From Steinernema hermaphroditum (taxonomy: Eukaryota; Nematoda; Chromadorea; Rhabditida; Steinernematidae): 64,000 nt of DNA. The stretch lies in assembly GCA_030435675.1 (NCBI GenBank), contig CM059621.1, forward strand, positions 806,001-870,000, written 5' to 3'. The translations under genes were made by a program, and so were the position numbers. The notes below the pieces were generated by a model. It was not told the DNA's origin, did no database searches, and saw only the letters and a program-made list of their open reading frames with translations. Below, piece by piece: positions 11,043-22,858 of the stretch (position 1 is the first letter of the stretch; every line of letters starts with the position of its first letter).

Positions 11043-12270
11043 ATTCTCGAAAGTATTACCATATCGGTCTCGGTACACTTCCATCACCATCGGCTTTAAC
11101 TCCACTGCCCATGTTCACATACCGCATAATTACAGTACAACGAACGATAAAAGCTTTCTCAAATTGGTTCCTTTGCAGGTTGCGAGATTTGTCTCCATCA
11201 ACGGTGTTTGTATTTGATTGCTTTGGTGTCGTTTTAGATTATCGCCGTCCCCCCGTTTTTGAGGGTGCTCATGATCGATCGTGTTATCTTGATTTTGATT
11301 GTGGGTCGAGCAATGGACTGTGGACGTGGATGCTAGTCGGCGGTGCGTGAGTCTGCGGTGCTTCGCGTGTTTAAGTATCTTCAACTTGGCGAGAGGCGAC
11401 TTTAACGAAGTTACTTAACCCGCTCGACCGCTTAAAAGTCTAGCAGAGAAAGGAAGTGAGAAAATGTGCCATTTTGTGTCTGTTCTCTGTCTCACGTCGC
11501 TGTTTTGCAGATTGACAGGTCACTTTCGCTTTAGGTCGCTGTTGGTTGGCCGGGTTGTCTTTCATGGCGTCCTTCTTCTCCCAAAAAAGTTCGTTTGTTG
11601 TTTTTCTACTCACTAAGCACTTTATTCTGGAAAATTCTAAGGGACAACATGTTCCACTGGTGTGATTCCAGTTTGTGTTTACAAAACGATGAACTACAAT
11701 TGTTTTCCTCTTTATTTTGTTTATGCTCTTTTTTCAATCCAATTTCAGGTGGCGATTCGATACGGTAGAGCGCGACCATAATTGAAATTGACAACAGGGC
11801 GCCGGCTGTTAAGCCGGCCGTGCCTCTCTCACCATAAATCTTTGTTTTGCATCCGGATGAGCTTGAGGCCGTTGCCTAGGGGACATACTGGGGAGGGAAA
11901 TGTCGACTCCGCGCAGCTCTGCTTCACTCCTTCGCCATCGCTATTTGCTGCTGAGCCTCGCGCGCGTTGTGCCGAAGTAGCGCTATCGATCGAGAGCATT
12001 CCATTTTGCAAAAAGCGCGCAGGCTCCGCATATGTATTCCGATGCGTTCGAGATACAAGATGGTGTTAAATTGATTTCGCTTCGCGCCATAATGCGGTCG
12101 CTTCCGTTTATGCTCACCAATTGTCCACTCATCGTTGATCGCCGTCACCTTCGTGTGCGCGTGTCACCGTCGGTGACTGGGACTGTGTGTTCCGATCAAT
12201 ACGCTACTTCAGCACCCCGTGTCCGTTTATTATTTGATGTAATTTGCCTTTTGCAGATCTTCCACACGCC
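11043..12270. other. intergenic and likely flower promoter/5' UTR
   Basis: No coding segment is convincing here. A perfect 7-bp stem with a 4-base loop lies at 11801-11818 (GCCGGCT-gtta-AGCCGGC). A TTTTGCAG acceptor at about 12256, just before the flower ATG, suggests an upstream non-coding exon or trans-splicing. Confidence 0.35.
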
Positions 12271-12934
12271 ATGGGAGCCGCCGCTTCGGGTGCAGCCCAG
12301 TCGCAGATGCGACAGGAGCACGATTCCAGTGCTGCGTTTCCCTGGTGGGTGCGATACCTCGCCAAGGGTATCGGCATCCTTGGGGGCTTTGTCGCCATGT
12401 TCTTCGGCGCTCTTGGGCTCATCACCATCACACCGACATGTATGATAGCGGCCATTCTACAGATGTTCGTCCATTATTTGATTACCATTCTATAATTGGC
12501 TGAATTGCAGAGCATTCGGCTTTCTAATCATCGCACTTGAGGCGCCATTTTGCTGTATGTTCGTCGACTTCATTGAGAAGATCGCGAACTTTTCAGAGTC
12601 CCGCGCGTTTTGGCAGAAGGCGGCCCTATACTGTGTGTAAGTATATCGTTGTTGTTCTTCCCGTCAACAACAACAAATTTTTTTAGAATGGGTATGATTC
12701 CCATCGTCACATGTCTCGAGTTGCATACATTCCTTGGTGCCGGCACCATCTTTGCGTCTGGTGTCATCTATGGATTCATGGCCCTTGGAAAGAAGTATGT
12801 TTACCATACTTGAAAGCTTATTTAACTGCTTCCTTTGTAGGGCTGACAGGAACACCATGATGGCCGCCACTGGACACGACGCCTGGAATGCCAACGTCAC
12901 CCAGCAGACGCCGAATGCATTCAACCCCGCGTAA
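12271..12934 (+). CDS. calcium channel flower homologue
   Basis: Flower is a small synaptic-vesicle and plasma-membrane protein linked to calcium entry, endocytosis and cell competition. Four exons (12271-12464, 12511-12636, 12687-12794, 12841-12934) join in phase to 173 residues, the usual length. Hydrophobic segments are about residues 28-55, 60-80 and 102-140. The second contains the conserved ALEAPFCCMFVDF; its glutamate is the one tied to calcium selectivity in the fly protein. The tail (DAWNANVTQQTPNAFNPA) is hydrophilic, as in the family. An AT-rich stretch with AATTAAA near 12987 may hold the poly(A) site. Confidence 0.9.
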
Positions 12935-13983
12935 AGAAGAGAAGAAAGGAAACGACGATTTCAGATATAATATAATTGTGTTCTACGAATTAAAAATGAA
13001 TATTTAATCGTTGCGTGAAAGTTGCGAAGGTGTCAACCCATGTAGTCCCTGAATTGGTAGTGGTACGGTCATCCCCCTCCTCCCAATCTGTTGTTCCATA
13101 AATGTGCAACCCTGGAAAAGCGGTAAGCGATTTCTCCTGTATCCAACCATGGTTAAACTTTCTTTTTAATGTATACAAATGTCGGTCACTTACTAGTTTC
13201 GTTTTTGTAGGACCGCTTCCTGTGTTCGTCGCCGCCGCATTTCATCGTGTACAGCTATATCGCTTCTTAGAGATGTGTACGATGTGTCCCAGTCGATCGC
13301 CAGTCTCAACTATGATCGCCGCGATCACAGAAGCAATACTGGAGTCTTCATAGTTTCATAGTTATAAATTTACTATGAATGATTTGGATGACCGGCTTGT
13401 ATCATAGACCGTCTTGGCAAAATCGCGGGAAAGAGGCTGGATTACGGTATCTTATACTGTGTATTGGTTCCTCGGCTTGTGGTGGCTTATGTCAATCATC
13501 GTATTCGCTTCTGTGTCCATAGCTTCATATCAGACATAACATCGTATGTTTTGAGACAGCCGAAGTCATCAATTCTTCAGAATCGAACATACTACATTTA
13601 TGGGTTACTGTACTCGCCGACCAGCAACTGTACAAGTGGTGCATCCTTATAGGGTTTTACTGTCTACCCTTTCTTCTGGGCCACAGACGATTGTCGCCCA
13701 CAGTTATCACACGAAAACATTAGGGAATTTAGCGGAAAAACATCGTCTGATCACATGTCGTGTCGAGACCACAATAAGCGCGGGGCTCGGGTGCTTCTGT
13801 GCTTGAACAGTGCATTTAGAGGGCAGATTCTGACTGTATAGACCATGGCTGTCGGTGACGACCTTCTGCGTTGCCTTGAAATCGTGTCCAAGGCGCGAAA
13901 AGTTCGGTTTCCATGTGTTAGGAGTGCGCGCGAGGATCCCGCGCGGATTACGGTCTCCGCAACTGTAACTTTTTGCAGATTTG
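12935..13983. other. intergenic, nothing recognised
   Basis: This separates flower from the next rightward gene. Open frames here are short, lack consistent coding bias and match nothing I know. Confidence 0.3.
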
Positions 13984-16280
13984 ATGTACCGCCGCATCCG
14001 CGGCAGCGAACAGTGGCAGCAGCTCCGGTCGCAGGATTCCAGCGCTCAGCCCGGTTGGACGCCTCCTTCGTCGCCTCAAGCAGTCGACGCCTGCATCGAT
14101 CCAGAGGAGAAATATGTGAGTTTTCAAACGCTGTTGCCTTGGCGTCGTCGCCATTCGCGGCGGGACCCCGCGCACCGCGATGGCGCGACGTTGTTTGGAG
14201 GCGATTCCGCCGCTGTTCAGCGATGCGTTTGTTGGTATTTCGAAAAGTCGCTCAATGTATCGCTATTCTTACACATATGTAGCGCGTGTGGAACTGGAAC
14301 TAACCGTCCATTCGTCCATTTCAGATGCCGAGCACTCCATCGCGAGAGAGCAGCGAGACCACGGCGCCGGCTACCCGTGAACGCCGTTCGAAGGCCAACA
14401 GCAACAAGGCATGGGCCGCGCTGATGCCGGCGAAGCGCGGAAAGACCAGTGAAGACGAGGAGGAGCAGCAACAGCCGGAGCCAGCGAAGCCAGTTTCCAC
14501 TCCGGCGACCCGTGGATCTAAGCGTGGTCGCGGTAAGAAGGAGTCTCCAGTGCCAGCGAAACAGGCGAAGAAGGACTCGCCTCCGCCACCTTTGACGCCT
14601 CAGTCGGAAAAGGGCGAGGCTAATGAGGAGACCAGTACTGCGCCGGTGAAGGTGAGTTCGGGTTGAAAGTGACAAGACATGCGCGGTGAGGTGAACCGTA
14701 AATTTCTGCAAGTGATGACTATCTGCTTTACATAGTACCGCTGAGAGAAGATGAACGTGACTTAGCCAGTGTCTAAGCAGATTTGCTCCATATAATCCCT
14801 CAAGAGAACTCTAAAAATACACCCTTTTTTGCCTTTGTGACCAAAGCTATTTTGCGGATTGAATGCTAAAAAATATCGTGATAGCTCAATTGTTAACAAA
14901 CCTGTTTCAGGGCGAAGATCTTGTTCCTGACCATGACACCGGCATGATGAAGTTGTCCAAGATGGAAGAGGGCTACTTTGAAGAAGAAGAAATGGAAGAG
15001 GACGATGATTCGCAAGACTACATCGACGACCCGAATGACAAGGATTTTGGAATGGAAGCGATGCCGCCTCCAAAGAGAGGGGCTCGTGGCAAGGCTGGCG
15101 CCAAGGCTGCTGCTACGCCTGCGCGTGGAGCACGTGGTGGCCGTGGGAGCGCGCCGACTCCTCAGTCGCGTGCGAAGCCTGCTGCTCGCGCGGTCCCCGC
15201 TTCTCCAGCTACAAGCAGCGCTCCAGCTCCCGCTGCGCCTACTTTGCGTCCAATCACTGCAGTTTCGTCTGCATCCGGCTCTATCGTCGTGCCCCGCAAT
15301 GCCACTACGGTGCTATCGTCCACTGGAAAGCCCTTGAAAATTGTTAAATTGTAAGTAGTCGGCAGCGCGAACAGGTCCTATTACTTATCTCATTATAGAA
15401 ACGGTGCTGCCGTGCGCGGAGCTCGTCTTGTTGGCCAGCGCATCGTCACCACCTCTTCAGCTGCTTCGCTGCCAGTCGGAACTACCGCACCCACAACCTC
15501 AGCTGTGTCCTCATTCCGTCCTGTGTCCGGAGGGTCCACAGACGGCGCAGTCAGTTCCATGGCCTCCTCGGCATCCAAGGAGGTTGCCGAGATTACACAG
15601 AAGTACAAAGATCGCATTATTCCCGGACAAACCGTCGGTGAATTTAACAAAATTATCGACACACTGAAGGTGATACCAAGATACTCTTGCTGTTGTTGCT
15701 GACAAAAGTTGTTTGCAGAGTGAGCTCGTCAGAATGGCCGAAGACCGCCAACGTATGTCGGCCAACCATCGCGAAACCATCGATAACATGCAGCTTCACT
15801 ATTCCACACTTATTGATCTTAAAGAGTCCCGCATCCGTCAGCTTGAGCAGCAGGTGGACCAACTGCAGAAGAAGTTGCACACCTCCGTGGACAGTCACTT
15901 GACTCAAGTGCTTGGAAATGAAACATCCACTACCGCTTCGAAGGCTGGCGAGGCTTCGAACGGAAAGCAGCCGAGAGTTGCTGTGTTGTCGGGTAAGCTC
16001 CTGCGATCCTCGATCTCTTTCTGATTTGGCTTGGTTTCAGCGGCTGGACAAAAAGGGAAACTCGGCGGACCTGTGAGCAGAGCGATGGATTTCGATGAGG
16101 ACGACGAAGACTTCGATGTAAGAGATATCGTCCAATCGATGGTCCGTTGATTGCTTGCTTCTTTGTGCGCTTCTTTCCACTCTGCGCTCCTTTTCGTGTT
16201 TCCGTTGTGTATATTGGACGTTCACATCACTGTTTTAGGGCATGAACGCGGAGGAGTCTTATCTTCAAGAGAGCGACTAA
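13984..16280 (+). CDS. unrecognised AT-hook-like, coiled-coil nuclear protein
   Basis: I do not recognise a family. Seven exons (13984-14115, 14325-14651, 14911-15350, 15399-15669, 15719-15992, 16041-16117, 16239-16280) join in phase to 520 residues. The first ~45 residues (MYRRIRGSEQW...) may be an alternative or extra exon, since the second exon also begins with ATG. Basic patches with AT-hook character occur at SKRGRGKKES (exon 2) and PPKRGARGKAG (exon 3), followed by RG/PA-rich low complexity. An acidic run (EEEEMEEDDD) lies between them. Exon 5 encodes a coiled coil of about 45 residues (NHRETIDNMQLHYSTLIDLK then RIRQLEQQVDQLQKKL). The C-terminus is acidic (DFDEDDEDFD, ending YLQESD). 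The composition suggests a chromatin or nuclear scaffold protein; this is inference only. Confidence 0.7.
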
Positions 16281-16831
16281 AGCTGTTGTTGAAAGAACGA
16301 GCCTGTTTGAAGAACCACAGTTCCAAGATCTCCGTCGTGTACCGTACTCACATTTTCTCTAAATTAATCCGCCAATATATGTCTACCCACTATCAAACAA
16401 ACTTTGTAAGGTTGTTATTTTCCAAATGAATATGGTTTGACCCGTTGTGTTGTCCCACATTTGGTCTTGATGGGGCTGGTTAAGCAGTAGTTTAGGTCGG
16501 TCTCAATGTGGATAGTAACAGATAAACGGAGAAGTGCCTCATCGTGCAAAGTTGTGGAACCCGTTACAGTTCGAAGGATCTCAAGAATAGCAAGTAAGGT
16601 ACGTAGAAACGCTCCAATTTTGATTATGGGTCACATTATGGGTCATCCTGCACTTTGCAGACGTCAGATTGCACCTAGACAGACAGACAGACCGTCTCAC
16701 GAGGTCCATTCAAAATTATTTCTTTTTTTTTTGCGCGGTTCATCCAGCGATTTGTAGAATACATAATTCCGTTTTCGTTTTAGAGATAACTCTTCACCAC
16801 TGACATCTCCAGCCCGTTCGTGACGACGAAG
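16281..16831. other. intergenic, nothing recognised
   Basis: This is the gap between two rightward genes. A short (CAGA)n-like run lies near 16679-16692. No gene or repeat family is recognised. Confidence 0.3.
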
Positions 16832-18675
16832 ATGGCAGCCGATGTGTCTTCGTTAAGATCGAACATCTCGTCATCGCATGCTATCCACATGACCACTATA
16901 CAAGACACCGATGGTGAGTACCACAGAATGACGCTGGACGACGATAGGAACGTCCTTTATTTCGCTCCAGCCAGGTAAGACGCCATTGTCATTGTGGATA
17001 AGTGTTTTGTTTGTAGCGACTCTGTCCAAGACACAGTCGAACCGCCGACGCCCATCGAACTCAGCGAAGTCGTCGCCGTGAAAGGGAGCCGTATCAAGCT
17101 GCGGTACGGACTTCCGGTTAATCTGGAACCCAATTTGAAGAATGCTCCAGATGAGCTCTACTTTTACATCGCCTTTAAGAGGGACAAGTACCGGTGGAGA
17201 CTCCGCGAAGTTACTTATACGTTTATGTCACCGAGCGACAAGGCGATGTGGCTTGATCTCCTCTGCAGCACAATACGAAGTTAGTGTCCCATCAATGCCT
17301 TGAAACCATTGTTTGCAGAAATCAAATGCCGACCGCAGACTCTGTTAGTGTTCGTCAATCCTTTCGGAGGGAATAGAAGGGCGAAGCGAATCTACAAGCG
17401 CCAAGTGGAGCCTCTCCTCGAACTGGCCGAAATCGAATACAAGTTGATTCTTACGGAACGGGCGAATCACGCTTTCGATGTGATCACAAACCTCTCGGAA
17501 GAGTCGTGGACGAGCATCGACGGAATCGTCGCGGTCGGCGGCGACGGACTCTTCAACGAAATCCTCTGCGCAGCAGTGAAACGGGCGCAACTGGACGTAG
17601 AAAAGGACATCGCCGACGGCGACATCTCCTCGCTGGAGACTCCGCCAATGCGATTCGGCATCATCGCCGCCGGCTCGGCCAATTCCATCGTGTCGTCAAT
17701 CCACGGAATCGACGATGGCCCCACGGCGGCCATCCACATCGCCATTGGAAGCAGATGTTACGTTGACGCAGCGACGGTCCACGAAGGCGACAATCTGCTG
17801 AGAATTTCGGCCAACGCCATGTCGTATGGATGGCTGGGAGACGTTGCGCGTCATTCGGAGAAGTATCGATGCATGGGACCGTTCAGATATAACTGGTCGG
17901 GTAAGTGGAGGAGTATTCAGTGGTTTGTGATCGAATCATGGTTCCAGCGCTGCGCACTACTATTCGCCATCCGAAGTACTTCGGTAGAGTGGATTTCTGT
18001 CTTGCAAAGAACGTCGATCCACCGGCTGAGATGCCGAAATGCAGTTATCCGTGCGTGAGATGCGAAACTGAAGATTTCGATGACGAGATTTACCCGTACC
18101 ACGTGACTTCCGACTTTACTCATCTCATCTGTTGTGTTATGCCGTGTGTCAGGTGAGATTCTTCCAAGAAAATCACCTTCAGCTCCATTTATTTCAGCGC
18201 ATTCAGTCCCTACGGTTTGGCGCCTTTCGCCGGAATTGGAGACGGATCAATGGATCTGGCGATGGTCTGCAATGTATCGAGATTTGCGAATCTGGAGATC
18301 ATGCTGAAGGTCTTTTTCAACGGCGGCCAAGGGGTGATTACATCCGGGAGATGAATGTTCTATTAGCTCTCTTTCAGTTGGTTCCATTCCACAGGAATGT
18401 CAAAGTGTTCAGAGTATCCCGATTCTCGTTTACGCCGGCGAATCTTCTGAGAGATCAAGAGGAATACGCTAAGCGAAATAAGCAGAGCACATGGAATCTC
18501 GATGGAGGTACTGACAAAACGTGAAATTCCGATCTTGAATGTAATCCTTGCAGAAGTTGTACCACAATCTGCATGGAAGACGCTCCACTTTCGGCTACAT
18601 TCTCGGCTGATCTCGTTCTTTGGTCGCGAAGTGGATCTGAAGAAGCCGACCAGGCGGCATGTTCTTTGCTGTTGA
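16832..18675 (+). CDS. cerk-1: ceramide kinase
   Basis: This lipid kinase phosphorylates ceramide to ceramide-1-phosphate. Seven exons (16832-16974, 17017-17279, 17319-17900, 17948-18152, 18198-18333, 18378-18507, 18554-18675) join in phase to 526 residues, close to the vertebrate length. An N-terminal PH-like region comes first. The diacylglycerol-kinase catalytic domain follows: LVFVNPFGGNRRAKRIY, the GGDG nucleotide loop as VAVGGDGLFNEIL, and IIAAGSANSI. The ceramide-kinase-specific CXXXCXXC motif is present as CSYPCVRC. The C-terminal part carries FSPYGLAPFAGIGDGSMDLA, VKVFRVSRFSFT and TWNLDGEVV, as expected for CERK. That rules out a sphingosine kinase or plain DAG kinase. The symbol follows the worm orthologue. 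Confidence 0.92.
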
Positions 18676-19652
18676 GCATTCAGAAGAAGGTTTCTAATAC
18701 TGAGTATACTAACTAATAAGGTATGTATAATATGCGTCCCACTCGTGGCAAGCAAATACACAATTGAATAATGACCTCAGAGATATGCGTACATTCACAT
18801 CCGATGACAAGACCGAAGAAGACCGAGTGAAATCAAAGTTTACGGTGGCAACGATAAAGTTCATGGGAAGCGCCATAAATTGATGTTCATGGTTTCTGTT
18901 CAGCTTGTGCTTTTGAACGTGATGTCATTATAAAATTCTATTGGGAAACATGTTTTATGGCTGTTGAGATGCGATGGTGCCTGAAAAGAGTTATACAGGG
19001 TGGCGCACTGTGTGACCAAAAATTTTGGACAGAGTATTACTCTTTAACGGCCTTAGGGATGAATATGGAAGCGACTGGAAGCGAACAAGTCTCGTCCCTG
19101 CCTGTTTTCGTTCATTTTTCGGCTTCATTTGAGTCAAAGCCAGAGACGATGAATGTCATGTACTTCAATGGGAAAATGCGCAAATCTGTTGATGCCATGC
19201 AATTCTAAGGCAAACCAAAGTAGGTTTCTCAATACTAGCTTGGCCGGTCTCACGTTATTGTTCATGTTTTCGTTATCGCTGTCACCGAATATGGCATGAA
19301 CAATGTGTTTGAATACTTCCACGTTCAACGAAAGCTTCTGGGAATAAAAGCACATGCTATTCCTTTTCTGTCTTTTCTGTGTACCTCTCTTGTATTCTTT
19401 GGCTCGTATTCGGATGGTGCTCTCTTACACAACCTGCTGTTCATTTCTCCCCTTGAATAGCACTTTGCTTTTTCACTCTTTTGAACATGACCTTTGTCCT
19501 TAATTCAAACCAGCAAAATCCATGTTTTATACTTTCATGCCCTTTCATACACCTCTAGCACAATGCTTGCAACTGTAGACAGAGGTCGACGTCTTTTTAG
19601 CTCTGACATACAGCTGGATCTTTATTTTTCGCTCTCACATACAACCTTTTAA
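18676..19652. other. intergenic between convergent genes
   Basis: This AT-rich gap separates the ceramide kinase and chemoreceptor 3' ends. No gene is supported. Confidence 0.3.
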
Positions 19653-20597
19653 TCAATTATTAAATATGACAGGTACAGATGGGAAAACAGCCTTACTCTT
19701 GCACAGCATTCTCTTCACAGCTTTCCTATATGGAGTGATGAAAGCCACGGTTAGAACACAACTTAGGATCACATCGATGAAGGGCGCGTGACTAGAGATG
19801 GACACCGTGTAAAAGAGCAAGGTGTCCGACTGGAAGAAGATACAAAGGCTGGAAGCTATGAGGGGAACTACGTCGAAAACAATAGGAAGTGCGACCAACA
19901 TCACCAAGTTAGCGGTCAACAGCAGGTGCATTCGATAGGTCTGCTTAGACATGTGCATCCGCTGTGATCTTAGAGCTCTGATGGTCATAGCACCAAGGGC
20001 ACCAATGGCGATGGTGGCCACAATGAGGCCTACCACAGAAAGACCAGAAATGACCATCATGGCGAAGTAGTTACGCCCTGGCCTATGGCACATGTGTACA
20101 GCTCCATCAGTCATCACCATGTCCGAACACGATCCGAATAGGTATGTTAATAAGCCAACAATGACTGCAGAAACAACATGGAAGGCCGCACACAGTGCCG
20201 CTAATCGAAAGGAAGTCAGACATCTCGGGATGCTGAAGTCACTGATTTGAACAAAGCGATAGATGAAGCAGATGCACATGGCAATTCCAACGTTGGAGGC
20301 AGAGAATAGACATGCGAAAAGAAGAAAAAGAACCGCTGGGGTGCCCATAGAGGAAGCTGGACCGAGGTACTTCGCACAGAGCTTGGAGTCGACGACGGCA
20401 AAAGTGGGCTGTAGGAAGAGGCCGCAGATTTCGATCGCTAGAAAGTACCAAATGGTCAAGTTGAGGATGGTGTTTCGGTAGAGGCGAAGGGAAGGAGGCG
20501 ACTTGGAGATGACTATGTAGAAGAAGGGAATTCCAAAAAGAAGAGCCGTTCCACCGAAAAAGTAATACAGAGCGATGTTAACCGTGTCGTCCGACAT
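19653..20597 (-). CDS. serpentine chemoreceptor, str superfamily (srh-like)
   Basis: This is a seven-transmembrane nematode chemoreceptor, expected in sensory cilia. A single uninterrupted frame of 314 codons starts at the ATG at 20597. Seven hydrophobic segments can be counted, starting NIALYYFFGGTALLFGIPFFYIV. The TM7-to-tail junction SSHAPFIDVILSC...ITPYRKAV resembles the HG/SHxxxx...PYR pattern of Srh/Str receptors. Cysteines in the first extracellular region (DSKLCAKYLGP) and second loop (GSCSDM) could pair. Being intronless beside multi-exon neighbours is unusual and would fit a retrocopy or intron loss. Exact subfamily is uncertain. Confidence 0.8.
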   Translation of the reverse strand: MSDDTVNIALYYFFGGTALLFGIPFFYIVISKSPPSLRLYRNTILNLTIWYFLAIEICGLFLQPTFAVVDSKLCAKYLGPASSMGTPAVLFLLFACLFSASNVGIAMCICFIYRFVQISDFSIPRCLTSFRLAALCAAFHVVSAVIVGLLTYLFGSCSDMVMTDGAVHMCHRPGRNYFAMMVISGLSVVGLIVATIAIGALGAMTIRALRSQRMHMSKQTYRMHLLLTANLVMLVALPIVFDVVPLIASSLCIFFQSDTLLFYTVSISSHAPFIDVILSCVLTVAFITPYRKAVKRMLCKSKAVFPSVPVIFNN

Positions 20598-21984
20598 CGC
20601 CAACCAAAATGCGTAAATGGTTCCAATGGATGTTTGTAGCTGTGCTGCGCACTCACCTGCTGCTGACTCAAGACTATATGAGTAACAACGGCTGGGGCGG
20701 GGTGCATGAGAAACAACTACATAAACAATAGTTTATGCGCAGTGCTCAGACAGCGTCAAAGAGCAAAATTTGGTCTGCACTTTTCATAATTAGGCACAGA
20801 CAGAGTTTCAAAAAGATCTGTTGGTTGATGTGTTTTGTATCTAGAGAATGAAAAGAGATGTAGGCATGTACAGGGTTGGCTGAAATCAGCAATACATAAA
20901 GATATGTCCAGAGGACAAGTTACACAGTCCCACATCCTTTGAACTTCAACGTTGTTTGTCCAGGGCACTGTTCTTTAGAAAGATGCGCTAATAAGAAAGG
21001 TCCCTGAAGTGATAAATGCCGATTTGGCTCAAATTTTGTTGGGGGATTCCGAGACGCGTACTCTGGATTACCAGGTGGTGTAACGGACTAAGAATTCAGG
21101 CTAGTACTTTATTGCGGAACGGGTGGAGAAGGGTGGACTGGGGACAGACAATAACAAGAATCTGCGTGTGTCTGTGTGTGTGTTTTTCCGTGCGCACGGG
21201 AAAAACACCCACACAAAATAAGGACCCCGAGGGGAACCGAACCCGAAACCGCCCGCTTACAAACGGAGAACGTTCACAATGAGCCACACAGACAGTTCAA
21301 ATGGTAGCGCTCTACTTCTACTGTGTCTCTGGCGCTGCTATGCCTGCAGGCCTATGGTGTCTGGGCGCCCGCAGGGCTACAGTTTTTTGGCCCCAGCTTC
21401 AGACCTTTCCATGTCCACCAATCTTGCCACCTGCAGGGCTATGGTGTCTTGCCGCCCGCAGGGCTATGGTATCTTGACGCCCGCAGGGCTACAGTTTTAG
21501 GCCCCAACTTCAGCCATTTGCATGAGCACCTAATTGGCTTTTAGTACCTGGAGGGCGCGAATTCGCGCGCAGCCGGGTTTATAATAATAATACCTGAGTG
21601 TCAATTTTCCATTTTTCAATCTGAGGCGGGCACTTCAGAAGGTTCCCCTGTAAGCCTCGTTAAAAAAATAGATTTTTAATGACCCTTGCCCCTCTAAGCA
21701 CTGCAACCAACACATCACTTGCAGTCTTGATAAAAAATACAGAAAAACAACTTAAGCCGAATGTTTCGTTTTTGTAATCCTCATGTATTATGTCATGATA
21801 ACCAAAAAATAACCACGATCTCTGCCTCTTCGGGAAGACTGGAGGTTTCCATTTGTAGCAAATATTTTCATGTATTGGCATTACAAGCTGGTTTGACAAT
21901 CTGAGCAAACAAGATTATGGATTCCAGCTTTCAATGAACGTTTATAAAAGAAAGATTTGGCAGCGTAGGAAACTATCAATCGCC
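20598..21984. other. intergenic, with left arm of an inverted repeat
   Basis: 20598-21000 is the chemoreceptor's presumed promoter. From about 21120 the DNA is repetitive (see the repeat entry at 21165). No coding segment is supported. Confidence 0.4.
21165..21580 (-). repeat. left inverted-repeat arm with tRNA-like core
   Basis: The segment GTGTGTGTTTTTCCGTGCGCACGG, then the reverse complement of a tRNA-like block (GGTTCGGTTCC on the minus strand), then AGCGCTCTACTTCTAC, is found inverted at about 25020-25180. A second matching block, GGAGGGCGCGAATTCGCGCGCAG at about 21550-21573, is inverted at about 24907-24935. Between them (21340-21520) the arm carries a short internal repeat of GCCCGCAGGGCTA units. 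The arms bracket two genes. Confidence 0.65.
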
Positions 21985-22183
21985 ATGAAAGCTCTCCTTC
22001 TTCTCTTTCTCGTTCTGGTGGGTTCCTCTGAAATCATAGAGTGAATTTGTCCACTTTTAGATAGTGGTGCAGGAAGCGCTAATGGATAATGGTATTGAAG
22101 AAGTGGTTGTAAAGACGGAGGACTTACTCGGCCAGATCGAAAAAACTCTTGGTTTGGACAAATTGTTGGGCTCGGTGGGATGA
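21985..22183 (+). CDS. small secreted peptide
   Basis: Two exons (21985-22017 and 22061-22183; 43-bp intron) join in phase to 51 residues. Residues 1-13 or so (MKALLLLFLVLIVV) form a signal peptide, and the rest is a short acidic amphipathic stretch (DNGIEEVVVKTEDLLGQIEK). It has no cysteines and no dibasic cleavage sites, so it is not an obvious neuropeptide precursor. I know no family. The intron position directly after the signal-peptide core is typical of nematode secreted-peptide genes. Confidence 0.55.
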
Positions 22184-22858
22184 TACGTCGAACTCTATGT
22201 TTTAACTGAACGATATTTGGTGTTGGAGGAGCTTATTTATTTTTTTTTATAAATTCAGATTCAGAAAACGGTATTGAAGACGTAGTGCGCCTCACATGGA
22301 AACGGTCAAACATGTAATGTTATGATCGACATTTCTAAGGTTATATGGTAAAGTAAGCCTATTACTTGCCCGTAATCTAGTATCGATCTTAGCGTTACAT
22401 GTTTGACTTTTCCCTTGTCACTTTCTTCGACAAATCGATAACAGCGAGGATCCGTTCGGGAATTGGGACTGGACTGCGTCCTGGAACGATAAAACAGGCC
22501 TTCTGGCCGGTCTCTGAGGGGGGCTCCGGATACATCGAATACGCTTCGGGTAATCGAGGGGTCTCATATGATGTCACATTCGATGATCGTTAGATAAACT
22601 CGCCTGGTCTTCTCAAAGCTTCTCGTGTGTAGAATGCATGATCCGAATACCAGGTGTACCAGCATCAAGTAAAGATCTCGACTAAGGCACTAGACAATAA
22701 CCACATCTATTGCGCTTATCTTTAAAAGTGCACTTCGACTGTTAAGTGCCCTCTTCATCGGAGATAACAGTGTGCAAAGGCAAACAGCATGAAACACTTC
22801 GCACTCGCCGTCGTGGTAACTCCCATGTATTGATTACTCTCTTCGTTTTGCAGATAAC

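Noticed and set aside
13845..14282. 145-codon frame starting MAVGDDLLRCL
   Set aside because: It shadows exon 1 of the AT-hook protein in a different frame and shows no homology.
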